Source: Candidatus Nanopelagicaceae bacterium (GTDB lineage: Bacteria; Actinomycetota; Actinomycetes; Nanopelagicales; Nanopelagicaceae). From it: a DNA stretch of 16,098 nt. Positions 7,909 to 14,698 of the stretch are shown one piece after another (the first letter of the stretch is position 1; every line of letters begins with the position of its first letter). Both the position numbers and the translations under genes were made by a program. The notes under the pieces were generated by a model that saw only the letters and a program-made list of their open reading frames with translations, made no database searches and was not told the DNA's origin. The stretch spans positions 1 through 16,098 of the forward strand of contig CANESA010000006.1 of NCBI GenBank assembly GCA_947440735.1, read 5' to 3'.

Positions 7909-8896
7909 CTCACGCCCTAAATCTATAGTTCGCAAGAGTTCTATCCGAACTGCTCTTTTTGGACTCTTGATTTTCTTGGCAGCGAGAAGTTTTGAACCAT
8001 ACAATCAAGGTCAACTCGCAGTAACTCTCATTCTCTTTATTGGAATTTTGTCGATCGTAATACTTACTGGAATTTCTGGCCAGATTTCACTTGGCCAAGG
8101 CGCGCTCATGGCAGTCGGTGGATATAGCACCGCATTAATGATTATTAATCTTGAAATGTCCTTATGGATTGCGGTTCCGTTGGCAATTGTTAGCGGTGGA
8201 TTGGCCGGCTTAATCCTTGGCACCGTCGCGGCTCGCCTCAGTGGACCGTACTTAGCGGGCACAACCCTTGTAGTTGCACTTGCCATTCCATCAATTGCAA
8301 ATCGATTCGGATCTGTCTTTAAAGGTGATGAGGGATTGCAGGTAGATGTTGGTTATCCGCCTGAGTGGTTTGTAAATACTTTCGGAGATCCAAGTTATGA
8401 AATGTGGCAATTCTATGTTGCGCTACCATTTGCGCTAATCTCACTCTTTTTTGCTTCGAACTTACTCCTCTCTCGCTCTGGCCGTGTTTGGCGTTCAATA
8501 CGTGACCACGAAATCGCATCTGCATTAACGGGCGTCAAAGTTTCCAGACAGAAAGTTTTTGTCTTTACAATTTCAGCAGCTTTTGCAGGCCTTGCCGGAG
8601 CGCTCTACGGATTGCGAGGATCCGTCGGACCGAGTACCTATCCAACGTCTCTCTCACTCATGCTTCTCACGGGTGCAATTCTTGGTGGCATCAGAAGTAT
8701 CGCGGGTGCCTTTATCGGCAGCGTGCTGGTAGTTTTTCTTCCTGATTGGATCGACTATGCAGTTCACTCCTTTGAGCTCTCAGAACAAGTGTCCAATTAT
8801 CTTCCAGCCCTCGTTGGCGGTATTTTGTTGATCCTAACGGTGGTCATAAATCCGGCAGGAGTCGCCGGTGGCAACCACCTCCACAAGCATAAGTGA
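7901..8896 (+). CDS. livM: ABC importer permease, LivM type
   Basis: A 331-residue membrane permease, second half of the importer channel. After a basic N-terminus come hydrophobic spans and the LivM hallmark SGQISLGQGALM (59-70). A hydrophilic loop with GDEGLQV, a coupling segment RSIRDHEIASALTGVKV and GGIRSIAGAFIGS are all family features. Start is GTG 7901, supported by AAAGGA at 7887-7892 with an 8-base spacer; it overlaps the end of livH by 8 bases. The reading frame extends upstream to 7850 inside livH, but that adds a segment unlike LivM. After the stop, 183 bases separate it from the binding-protein gene, so the permease end marks a break in tight coupling. Confidence 0.9.
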   Translation: MSSSRPKSIVRKSSIRTALFGLLIFLAARSFEPYNQGQLAVTLILFIGILSIVILTGISGQISLGQGALMAVGGYSTALMIINLEMSLWIAVPLAIVSGGLAGLILGTVAARLSGPYLAGTTLVVALAIPSIANRFGSVFKGDEGLQVDVGYPPEWFVNTFGDPSYEMWQFYVALPFALISLFFASNLLLSRSGRVWRSIRDHEIASALTGVKVSRQKVFVFTISAAFAGLAGALYGLRGSVGPSTYPTSLSLMLLTGAILGGIRSIAGAFIGSVLVVFLPDWIDYAVHSFELSEQVSNYLPALVGGILLILTVVINPAGVAGGNHLHKHK

Positions 8897-8945
8897 TTGT
8901 TAAAAAAGTCTAAAGAAGGCAGAAAAGCCGTTCCCACGCTCAGAC

Positions 8946-8974
8946 TTGTCGCTTTAACCGTTCACATTTATGAA
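8946..8974 (+). promoter_or_regulatory. Candidate sigma70-type promoter for the binding-protein/hydrolase pair
   Basis: TTGTCG (8946-8951) and TATGAA (8969-8974) each match four of six consensus bases and are separated by exactly 17 bases. The site lies in the gap between livM and the binding-protein gene, where a separate, stronger promoter for a binding protein is commonly found. It would produce a leader of roughly 100 bases containing the two stem-loops noted downstream. Prediction from sequence only. Confidence 0.35.
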
Positions 8975-9001
8975 ACCTTCTGTTAACGTGGGGTTGTTCG
9001 A

Positions 9002-9048
9002 GCCCACCCTTGGGCCGAGTGCTCACACCTTTGATAGCAAGGTGTGAG
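9002..9048 (+). promoter_or_regulatory. Tandem stem-loops in the leader of the binding-protein gene
   Basis: The first hairpin pairs GCCCA (9002-9006) with TGGGC (9011-9015) over a 4-base loop. The second is a perfect 10-bp repeat, CTCACACCTT (9022-9031) with AAGGTGTGAG (9039-9048), over a 7-base loop. No T-run follows, so a classical intrinsic terminator is unlikely. It could stabilise or attenuate the mRNA, or the DNA dyad could be an operator. It covers an alternative GTG start at 9044. Confidence 0.6.
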
Positions 9049-9079
9049 TAAATATGGAGCAAAGAAAAGAGTTAATGCG

Positions 9080-10429
9080 GTGAAAAATCGTGCATCTCTG
9101 TCCCGAACACGTCGCGGGATGATCACTATAGTTGCTGCTTTTGCAGCAAGTGCCCTCGCAGTATCAATCCTGCCGGCACAGGCGGCTACGACACCAGGTG
9201 TCAGTGCCACAGAAATCGTATTGGGCATGCAATTGCCACAAACAGGGGCTGCCAGCCCTGGATATAACAAGGTAGATGACGCCATGCGCGCCTATTTTGA
9301 TTATGTAAATTCAAAAGGTGGCGTGCACGGCCGCAATATTAAGTTAGTTGTAAAAGACGATGCTTATAAGGCTGGCCTCACTGTCACCACAGCCTCAGCG
9401 CTGATCAATAAAGATAAAGTCTTTGCAATGGTGGGTAGCGTTGGTACACAAACCCACATCTCAGTCATTAAAGACATTAACCGCCGTGGAATTCCTGATC
9501 TTTTTGTAAATAGCGGTTATAGCGGTTTCTACACAGACCCAAAGAAGTATCCAACAACATTCGGCGCACTCGGTACTTACGTAACTGAAGCAAAAATCTT
9601 AGGTAAATATGTAAAAGAGACCTTCCCAACTAAAAAGCTTGGAATTCTCTATCAGACCGATGACTTCGGCCGTAATACTGTCGAAGGTCTAAAAATTTCT
9701 GGCCTCACCTTTGAAGCGAGAAAAACTGCTGCAACTTTCATCGCCGGCACACAAGGATCACTTGGTCTTGATGCTCAGATGAAGCAGCTACAGGCCAACG
9801 GTGTTGAGGTTGTATTTATTGGAGCGGTCGCATCAGCATTTGCGATTGCCGTCGGAGCTGCCGCAAAGATTGCTTACAGGCCACAATTTGTAGTTATCTC
9901 TGTAGGTTCAGATGCGACTACATTCCAGACCATTCTTGGCGCTGGTGGAATCCCTGCAGCTTCATCAGCAGGACTCCTTGCTGGAACAATTTCAGCATCC
10001 CACGCTCCATCACCTTCGGAAACCTCGGATGAATACGTCAAGGCTTTCATCAAGATCAATGACGAATTCAACAAAGGCCCTGATAAGCGATGGGATAACA
10101 ACGTTCTTCAAGGAATGAATATCGGATATCTCATGACGTCAGCTCTTCTTGGCGCAGGTAAGAATCTCACCCGCCCAGGAATCATCAATTACGTCCAATC
10201 CAATGGAGCAAAGCTCTCAAGTGCTGCTCTCGCTCCACTTGGATACTCTGCGACAACTCACGAAGCATTTACAGGTTTCTGGGTCGGTAAGTACGATGCA
10301 AAAACCGCACTCATTCCTGTTGATTCACCTCGCAAACTCTGGACCACAGACTCTGCAAATGGTGCAGTTACAGAGCTCAAGTACACGCGTCCTGCAATCG
10401 CTGCAGATGCCCTACCAAAGGTTGGTTAA
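9080..10429 (+). CDS. Secreted ABC substrate-binding protein (Peripla_BP_6 / branched-chain amino acid type)
   Basis: A 449-residue extracellular binding protein of the Leu/Ile/Val-amide type. A basic N-terminus (MKNRASLSRTRRG) leads into a hydrophobic stretch ending LPAQA, a signal peptidase I site, with the mature chain starting near ATTPG. The mature part opens with a strand of the form EIVLGMQLPQTG, then GGVHGRNIKLVVKDDAY and VGSVGT, as in type I periplasmic-binding folds. There is no lipobox cysteine and no cysteine anywhere; neither a C-terminal anchor nor a membrane span is visible, which is odd for a monoderm binding protein. Start is uncertain: GTG 9080 (weak AAGAG, spacer 8) is preferred over GTG 9044, which falls inside a stem-loop and lacks a ribosome site. 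It follows livGFHM and precedes a secreted hydrolase by four bases. Ligand unknown. Confidence 0.85.
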   Translation: MKNRASLSRTRRGMITIVAAFAASALAVSILPAQAATTPGVSATEIVLGMQLPQTGAASPGYNKVDDAMRAYFDYVNSKGGVHGRNIKLVVKDDAYKAGLTVTTASALINKDKVFAMVGSVGTQTHISVIKDINRRGIPDLFVNSGYSGFYTDPKKYPTTFGALGTYVTEAKILGKYVKETFPTKKLGILYQTDDFGRNTVEGLKISGLTFEARKTAATFIAGTQGSLGLDAQMKQLQANGVEVVFIGAVASAFAIAVGAAAKIAYRPQFVVISVGSDATTFQTILGAGGIPAASSAGLLAGTISASHAPSPSETSDEYVKAFIKINDEFNKGPDKRWDNNVLQGMNIGYLMTSALLGAGKNLTRPGIINYVQSNGAKLSSAALAPLGYSATTHEAFTGFWVGKYDAKTALIPVDSPRKLWTTDSANGAVTELKYTRPAIAADALPKVG

Positions 10430-10433
10430 TCAG

Positions 10434-12047
10434 ATGAAATCAATGACAAAGCGTAAATTAATCGCAGCTCTTGGTGCAGCAACACTTGTGGTAACAGCTA
10501 GCGTTGCGATTACGCCTTCGGCATCAGCAGCACCTGTTTGCGCAACTGCAAAGAGCATCGAAACATGTACCGGAACACTCACAAATGGCGCTGGCTATCT
10601 CTTAAAAATGCCAGTGAACTTCAAAGGGATCATGTACTTTTGGGAGCACGGGGTAAGGCCAACATATCCCGGCATATTCTCTGTTCCTACGGGTGTCGAG
10701 GAGATTGCCCCAACTAGTGCCAATAAAAATGGAGTTACAGATCCCTTTGATATCTCCAAAGAGATGCTCCAATCCGGTAAAGGCCTAGCCAGCTACGATG
10801 GAACGGTCAAAGGCATGCGCGGTTGGAATGTCTCCTTCCGCGTTGAGATGATCAAGGAATTAATTGATATAACCACAGCTAAATATCCCCAAATTCAAAA
10901 GAAAGTTCTCTATGGAGCATCTGGAGCGGGAGGAAGCCTCACAGAATTCGTTGAGAAGTATCCAACCTACGCAGACTCTGTTGGATTGATGGCAGGTGTT
11001 GGAGCACCGATTTCTGTTAACGGCCAATCTGGCTGCGACCTCTTCTACCTATTGAGCGTCTTTGCGGATCCAACAATCAAGGGATGCGCGGCTATGGGCG
11101 GAAAGGGCGCTGCTGGATGGATGGCAGCAGTGGGAGAGTTACAAAAAGCGGCAGCTCTGCTAACTGCCTGGAGCAAAAATCTTGGTGCACCAGGACTTGA
11201 ATACCCTGCTGCCTTGAAGGGCTCCGGCATTCCACAACGCTCCGCACTTCTTCTCATGGGACTCCTTGGTGGAGTGCCGACAAAGAGCTTGCATATGGAT
11301 GGAATCTCTACCAATGCTGTTATCGCCGAACATAGTATTAACGCGACAGTGGCTATCCTAGAGAATTTTCAGTATGCATTAGGTACCACGGTCATTACTG
11401 GTAATTCAATCGGTGAAATGATTGGGCCTGGGTTCTATGACAACACTAAGACAAATTACTCTGCACTTCTCGATGAAGGAGATGCTGGCCGCTATAACCT
11501 GGGACTCTCTGGTGATGACGGCATCAATGCGATGCTTGGCGTGCTTGCTATGGCGCCACGTGTGACCGGAAATGCAGATACCGTAGCTACGTTCAAGGCG
11601 ATGGGGAAAGTGTCATATTCATCAACGCTTCCAACGATTTTGCTTCACAATGAAGCGGATCGTCTTGTTCAATCAGGCAACACTGCTTATTACGTAGATA
11701 AGAAGCGGGAGGCCTATGAAGCTGCGCTCACCAAATGGGAAGCATCGAAAGTTGGTCCTAAGCCACGCTTTAACACCCTTGCAATCTATGCGTTGACGCC
11801 TGAGACATATACTAAATTTACGGCGGCTGGCCTTCCTGACTTAACTGGAGCCGGAGCAGTATCTGGAGTAGAGCATCAATCATTTACCAAGAAGCAGATG
11901 CTTGCTTGGGTGGGCATGCTTGATGTTGCGGCTAAATCTGGAAAAGTTCCAACTGGGGCGTACGTTGAATACCTTGCAACAAAGGTTCCCTATCTCAGCG
12001 GCGATCTCGATTTTCGACCAAACGATCTGAAGCACTACAACAAGTAA
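10434..12047 (+). CDS. Secreted alpha/beta-hydrolase of unknown substrate
   Basis: A 537-residue protein with a signal peptide: basic MKSMTKRK, a hydrophobic core, then a PSASA cut near residue 32. EHG (in FWEHGVRP) resembles an oxyanion-hole strand end. The nucleophile elbow GASGAG places Ser163 in a G-X-S-X-G context; HNEADRLV gives the acid Asp409; GVEHQSF gives His481. The order and spacing Ser-Asp-His fit an alpha/beta-hydrolase with a large (about 240-residue) insertion or lid between Ser and Asp. Four cysteines remain after cleavage (36, 45, 201, 218), enough for two disulfides. I do not recognise a named family; esterase, amidase or peptidase activity are all possible. It starts 4 bases after the binding-protein stop and is followed by a terminator, so the two are surely one transcript. 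ATG 10443 is an alternative start. Confidence 0.7.
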   Translation: MKSMTKRKLIAALGAATLVVTASVAITPSASAAPVCATAKSIETCTGTLTNGAGYLLKMPVNFKGIMYFWEHGVRPTYPGIFSVPTGVEEIAPTSANKNGVTDPFDISKEMLQSGKGLASYDGTVKGMRGWNVSFRVEMIKELIDITTAKYPQIQKKVLYGASGAGGSLTEFVEKYPTYADSVGLMAGVGAPISVNGQSGCDLFYLLSVFADPTIKGCAAMGGKGAAGWMAAVGELQKAAALLTAWSKNLGAPGLEYPAALKGSGIPQRSALLLMGLLGGVPTKSLHMDGISTNAVIAEHSINATVAILENFQYALGTTVITGNSIGEMIGPGFYDNTKTNYSALLDEGDAGRYNLGLSGDDGINAMLGVLAMAPRVTGNADTVATFKAMGKVSYSSTLPTILLHNEADRLVQSGNTAYYVDKKREAYEAALTKWEASKVGPKPRFNTLAIYALTPETYTKFTAAGLPDLTGAGAVSGVEHQSFTKKQMLAWVGMLDVAAKSGKVPTGAYVEYLATKVPYLSGDLDFRPNDLKHYNK

Positions 12048-12073
12048 ACATTAAGTTGTAGAAAAGATCCTAC

Positions 12074-12114
12074 GAGACAGGGGTTGCGCGAAAGCGCGGC
12101 CCCTGTCTCTTTTT
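12074..12114 (+). terminator. Strong intrinsic terminator after the secreted hydrolase gene
   Basis: GAGACAGGGG (12074-12083) pairs perfectly with CCCCTGTCTC (12100-12109). Two U-G wobbles and GCGC/GCGC extend the helix to a GAAA tetraloop (12090-12093), giving a 16-bp stem. TTTTT follows at 12110-12114. It separates the importer/hydrolase cassette from the tsaE operon and is the clearest transcript end in the window. Confidence 0.93.
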
Positions 12115-12120
12115 CGCTAG

Positions 12121-12126
12121 TACCCT
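12121..12126 (+). promoter_or_regulatory. Candidate -10 element of a leaderless promoter for tsaE
   Basis: TACCCT (TAnnnT pattern) lies 8 bases before the tsaE ATG and just after the terminator T-run. No Shine-Dalgarno sequence precedes the ATG. A new promoter is required here because the upstream terminator is strong. A register shift to TAGTAC (12119-12124) is possible, and no good -35 is visible. Confidence 0.4.
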
Positions 12127-12134
12127 TGACCACT

Positions 12135-12572
12135 ATGAAGATCGCATCAGTGCAAGAGATGTTTGATCTCGGTGAAAAGATCGCGCGCCAATGTCGCGTA
12201 GGAGATCTCATACTTCTCAACGGTCCATTAGGTGCGGGCAAGACTGTCTTTGTACAAGGTGTGGGACGAGCACTTGGGATTACAGATGTCACATCGCCCA
12301 CCTTTGTTATTTCACGAATTCATCAAGGTTCAATTCCGCTCATTCATGTCGACGTTTATCGTTTACTGGAGGCAGGAAATGCTGCAGCCTATCTCGATGA
12401 TTTAGATCTTGATACTGCGCGCGAAGATGGCCTAACTGTTATCGAATGGGGCGGAGCAGAATCTGCGCGCCTCAGTGATGATCGCTTAGAGATTGATATC
12501 GATCGCACTAACGAAGAACGAATCGTCACAATCCGCGCAGTAGGTTCACGTTGGGACGGTGTGCAGCTATGA
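12135..12572 (+). CDS. tsaE: tRNA threonylcarbamoyladenosine biosynthesis ATPase TsaE
   Basis: A 145-residue P-loop ATPase that works with TsaB and TsaD to place the threonylcarbamoyl group on A37 of ANN-decoding tRNAs. Walker A is GPLGAGKT (30-37). SPTFVISRI, HVDVYRL and VIEWG are the successive conserved blocks of the TsaE family. The length is normal to slightly short. ATG 12135 was chosen: the reading frame stays open upstream to 12084, but that start lies inside the terminator stem and would be removed from any transcript beginning after it. Its stop overlaps the tsaB start (ATGA). This is the first gene of a four-gene t6A operon whose order matches that in M. tuberculosis. Confidence 0.95.
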   Translation: MKIASVQEMFDLGEKIARQCRVGDLILLNGPLGAGKTVFVQGVGRALGITDVTSPTFVISRIHQGSIPLIHVDVYRLLEAGNAAAYLDDLDLDTAREDGLTVIEWGGAESARLSDDRLEIDIDRTNEERIVTIRAVGSRWDGVQL

Positions 12573-13102
12573 CAGTCTCTCTAGTTATTGATACCGCTAC
12601 AGCTCGCACGATCGTGGGCCTTGTGCGAGATGGAGACATTGTGTGGCAGGGATTTCACGACGGCGCAACAGATCACGGTAACGCTGTTGCAGATCTTGTG
12701 AAGCAAGCTTTGAGCGCTGGAGTAAATCCTGATCATGTAGTTGTCGGCATGGGGCCAGGACCATTCACTGGACTGCGCGTTGGAATCTCATTTGCACGCG
12801 CATTTGCTGCGGCGCGAAATATTGAAGTTGTAGGTATCTGTTCACTTGATGCCATTGTTGTGGACCTTGATGAGTACACAGTGGCAATTGATGCTCGTCG
12901 CAAAGAGATTTACTGGGCCACATATAAATCAGGTAGCCGAGTTGAAGGACCAGCCGTTAACTTTCCTGCAGATGTAGATGGATACATCATTGATCGATAT
13001 CCAGATATCACTCGTATGGTTGAACTGTCGGCGCAGACGAACTACGCAGAGCCTTTCTATCTACGCAGACCAGATGCAGTAGCGACGGCGGATCGCACAT
13101 GA
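12569..13102 (+). CDS. tsaB: tRNA threonylcarbamoyladenosine biosynthesis protein TsaB
   Basis: A 177-residue ASKHA-fold protein, the partner of TsaD in t6A synthesis. VIDTAT at the N-terminus is the conserved first strand. GMGPGPFTGLRVG (60-72) is the signature of TsaB, followed by AIDARRKEIYWATY and a C-terminal FYLRRPDA block. Both ends look conserved, so the protein is complete but compact: E. coli TsaB has 231 residues and the M. tuberculosis protein a little over 200. The missing residues are internal, between the last two blocks. It overlaps tsaE and rimI by ATGA at each end, so expression is coupled with both. Confidence 0.93.
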   Translation: MTVSLVIDTATARTIVGLVRDGDIVWQGFHDGATDHGNAVADLVKQALSAGVNPDHVVVGMGPGPFTGLRVGISFARAFAAARNIEVVGICSLDAIVVDLDEYTVAIDARRKEIYWATYKSGSRVEGPAVNFPADVDGYIIDRYPDITRMVELSAQTNYAEPFYLRRPDAVATADRT

Positions 13103-13557
13103 CAATTACTTATCGCGCCATGATCGCACTTGACGTTCCAGTTGTGGCATCCCTTGAGAAAGAGATCTTTAAAGATGATCCATGGTCGATTGGCCAATTT
13201 AAAGAAGAGATCTCCAATAACGGCATTACTCGCCACTATCTCGTTGCCTGCGATAGCAACCATCAGATCATTGGGTGGGCAGGTGCCATGTGTGCTGCAG
13301 AGGGCGCTGATACTGATGTTTTAACGGTTGCAGTGGACCCAGACTTTCGCCTTCGCGGCATTGCTCGCCACATGGTGACTTCACTTATTGATTGGGCGTA
13401 TTCAAAGAAGTCCCCAACGATTTTCTTAGAGGTAGAAAAGAATAATCTGCCGGCACAAGCTCTCTATATCTCTGAGGGCTTTGCGATCATTTCGATGCGC
13501 CCTGATTATTATGGTCCAGGCATTGACGCTCTTGTGATGTCTAAGGTGCTCGAATGA
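13099..13557 (+). CDS. rimI: Ribosomal protein alanine N-acetyltransferase-like GNAT enzyme
   Basis: A 152-residue GNAT acetyltransferase. [16 protein letters not shown] contains the acetyl-CoA phosphate-binding loop R/Q-X-X-G-X-A as RLRGIA (84-89). [13 protein letters not shown] (111-123) is the RimI-type block, and [12 protein letters not shown] the conserved end. The family acetylates the N-terminal alanine of S18 in E. coli, and actinobacterial RimI accepts other N-termini. Position between tsaB and tsaD is the standard actinobacterial arrangement and supports the name. ATGA overlaps link it to both neighbours. The exact target here is unproven. Confidence 0.9.
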   Translation: MTITYRAMIALDVPVVASLEKEIFKDDPWSIGQFKEEISNNGITRHYLVACDSNHQIIGWAGAMCAAEGADTDVLTVAVDPDFRLRGIARHMVTSLIDWAYSKKSPTIFLEVEKNNLPAQALYISEGFAIISMRPDYYGPGIDALVMSKVLE

Positions 13558-14594
13558 GCGTAGTGAGAGGGCCGTTAGTACTTGGTATCGAAACATCCTG
13601 TGATGAGACAGCGATTGGAATCGTTGCTGGGCGAACATTGCTTGCAAACGTCATCGCGTCGAGCGTTGACGAACATGCGCGCTTTGGTGGAGTTGTGCCA
13701 GAGATTGCAAGTCGTGCCCACCTTGAAGCGATTCAACCCGCGCTCGCCCAAGCGCTCAAGGATGCAGGGCTCACACTGAAAGATATTGATGCCGTTGCCG
13801 TGACTGCAGGTCCTGGACTTATTGGTGCACTCTTGGTCGGAACATCCACTGCTGCTGGTTTAGCACTCGGCCTTGGTCGCCCTATCTATGCCGTCAATCA
13901 TTTAGCGGCACATATCAGCGTCGATTACTTAACTCATAGTAATCCAGTCGAGCCAACAATTGCGTTGTTGGTGAGTGGTGGACACTCTTCACTTTTGAAA
14001 ATTGATGACATCACACATTCGATTACCAAACTTGGTGCAACGATGGATGATGCAGCAGGGGAGGCGTTCGATAAAATTGCACGCGTTATGGATTTAGGTT
14101 TTCCAGGTGGACCTGCCATCGATCGCACTGCACGCGATGGCAATCCAACTGCGATTGATTTTCCGCGAGGACTTACAACATCAGAGGATTGGAGAACTCG
14201 TCCTTACGATTTCTCTTTCTCAGGACTTAAAACTGCCGTTGCCAGGTACCTTGAAGCGACACCGAATTATGCAAAGAGCGATGTTGCAGCATCCTTCCAA
14301 GAAGCTGTCGTCGATGTTCTGTTGCAGAAAGCAGTGCGCGCCTGCCAAGAATCTGGAATCGATCGCCTTGTAATCGCAGGGGGAGTCGCGGCAAACTCGC
14401 GCCTTCGCCATCTGGCTACCGAGCGCTGCGAGCGCGCCAAGATCTCACTAGCCATCCCAGAACCAGCCCTCTGCACCGATAATGGGGCGATGGTGGCCTC
14501 CCTGGGGGCCCTGATGATCGCTGCCGGCCGCCCAGCAAGCCCGTTGGCCTTCGATGCGACCTCTTCAATGGATGTGGAGACAGTGAGCCTCTAG
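13554..14594 (+). CDS. tsaD: tRNA N6-adenosine threonylcarbamoyltransferase TsaD
   Basis: A 346-residue enzyme that transfers the threonylcarbamoyl moiety from the adenylate to tRNA A37. It opens with [13 protein letters not shown], then HLAAH with metal-binding His116 and His120, VSGGHSSLL (phosphate binding), [11 protein letters not shown], and the C-terminal ALCTDNGAM with metal ligand Asp309. These are the family residues in the expected order, and the length is normal. ATG 13554 overlaps the rimI stop as ATGA. It is the last gene of the t6A operon. The final 180 bases are much richer in GC (about 64% by hand count) than an earlier stretch of the gene (about 43% at 13921-14100), though the protein stays conserved there. 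No clear terminator follows. Confidence 0.97.
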   Translation: MSVVRGPLVLGIETSCDETAIGIVAGRTLLANVIASSVDEHARFGGVVPEIASRAHLEAIQPALAQALKDAGLTLKDIDAVAVTAGPGLIGALLVGTSTAAGLALGLGRPIYAVNHLAAHISVDYLTHSNPVEPTIALLVSGGHSSLLKIDDITHSITKLGATMDDAAGEAFDKIARVMDLGFPGGPAIDRTARDGNPTAIDFPRGLTTSEDWRTRPYDFSFSGLKTAVARYLEATPNYAKSDVAASFQEAVVDVLLQKAVRACQESGIDRLVIAGGVAANSRLRHLATERCERAKISLAIPEPALCTDNGAMVASLGALMIAAGRPASPLAFDATSSMDVETVSL

Positions 14595-14618
14595 CCCGAG
14601 CAATCAAGCTGGCAGGAT

Positions 14619-14647
14619 TTGCGAGCGCTCGATCCCTTGCCTAGTCT
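14619..14647 (+). promoter_or_regulatory. Candidate promoter of groES-groL
   Basis: TTGCGA (14619-14624) and TAGTCT (14642-14647) are 17 bases apart. The predicted transcript start falls at the edge of the CIRCE-like operator, the arrangement expected for HrcA repression. A perfect 10-bp palindrome, CGAGCGCTCG (14622-14631), lies across the -35 and spacer. Confidence 0.5.
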
Positions 14648-14652
14648 TAGCG

Positions 14653-14679
14653 TTAGCACTCTCGACCCCACACTGCTAA
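14653..14679 (+). promoter_or_regulatory. CIRCE-like operator (HrcA binding site) upstream of groES
   Basis: The left half TTAGCACTC (14653-14661) is a perfect CIRCE half-site. A 9-base spacer of the right length follows, then CACTGCTAA (14671-14679), which matches seven of nine bases of the right half GAGTGCTAA. CIRCE is the HrcA heat-shock repressor site, and its place between promoter and groES is standard. Confidence 0.8.
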
Positions 14680-14683
14680 TAGC

Positions 14684-14691
14684 AAAAGGAG
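14684..14691 (+). promoter_or_regulatory. Ribosome binding site of groES
   Basis: AAAAGGAG, a near-perfect Shine-Dalgarno sequence, lies 7 bases before the groES ATG. It fits the very high expression expected of a chaperonin operon and fixes the start at 14699. Confidence 0.8.
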
Positions 14692-14698
14692 TAAGACC

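Noticed and set aside
8906..8947. AAGTCT...AGACTT inverted repeat after livM as a terminator
   Set aside because: A 6-bp stem with a 30-base loop, a very weak inner GGC/GCC and no T-run; not convincing as a terminator.
8999..9025. Second CIRCE-like site before the binding-protein gene (GAGTGCTCA at 9017-9025)
   Set aside because: The right half matches eight of nine bases, but the left half at the proper distance (8999-9007) matches only five of nine, so it is probably chance overlap with the stem-loop.
9044..9079. GTG at 9044 as the start of the binding protein
   Set aside because: It lies in the arm of the perfect stem-loop with no ribosome site; GTG 9080 gives a normal signal peptide. 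It is kept as a possibility only.
10149..10433. Upstream extension of the hydrolase frame to 10149
   Set aside because: It runs inside the binding-protein gene in another frame and would bury the clear signal peptide beginning at 10434.
5485..12134. Mobile element carrying the importer cassette
   Set aside because: No transposase, integrase, tRNA, flanking direct repeats or terminal inverted repeats were found at either edge; only the synteny break suggests gain.
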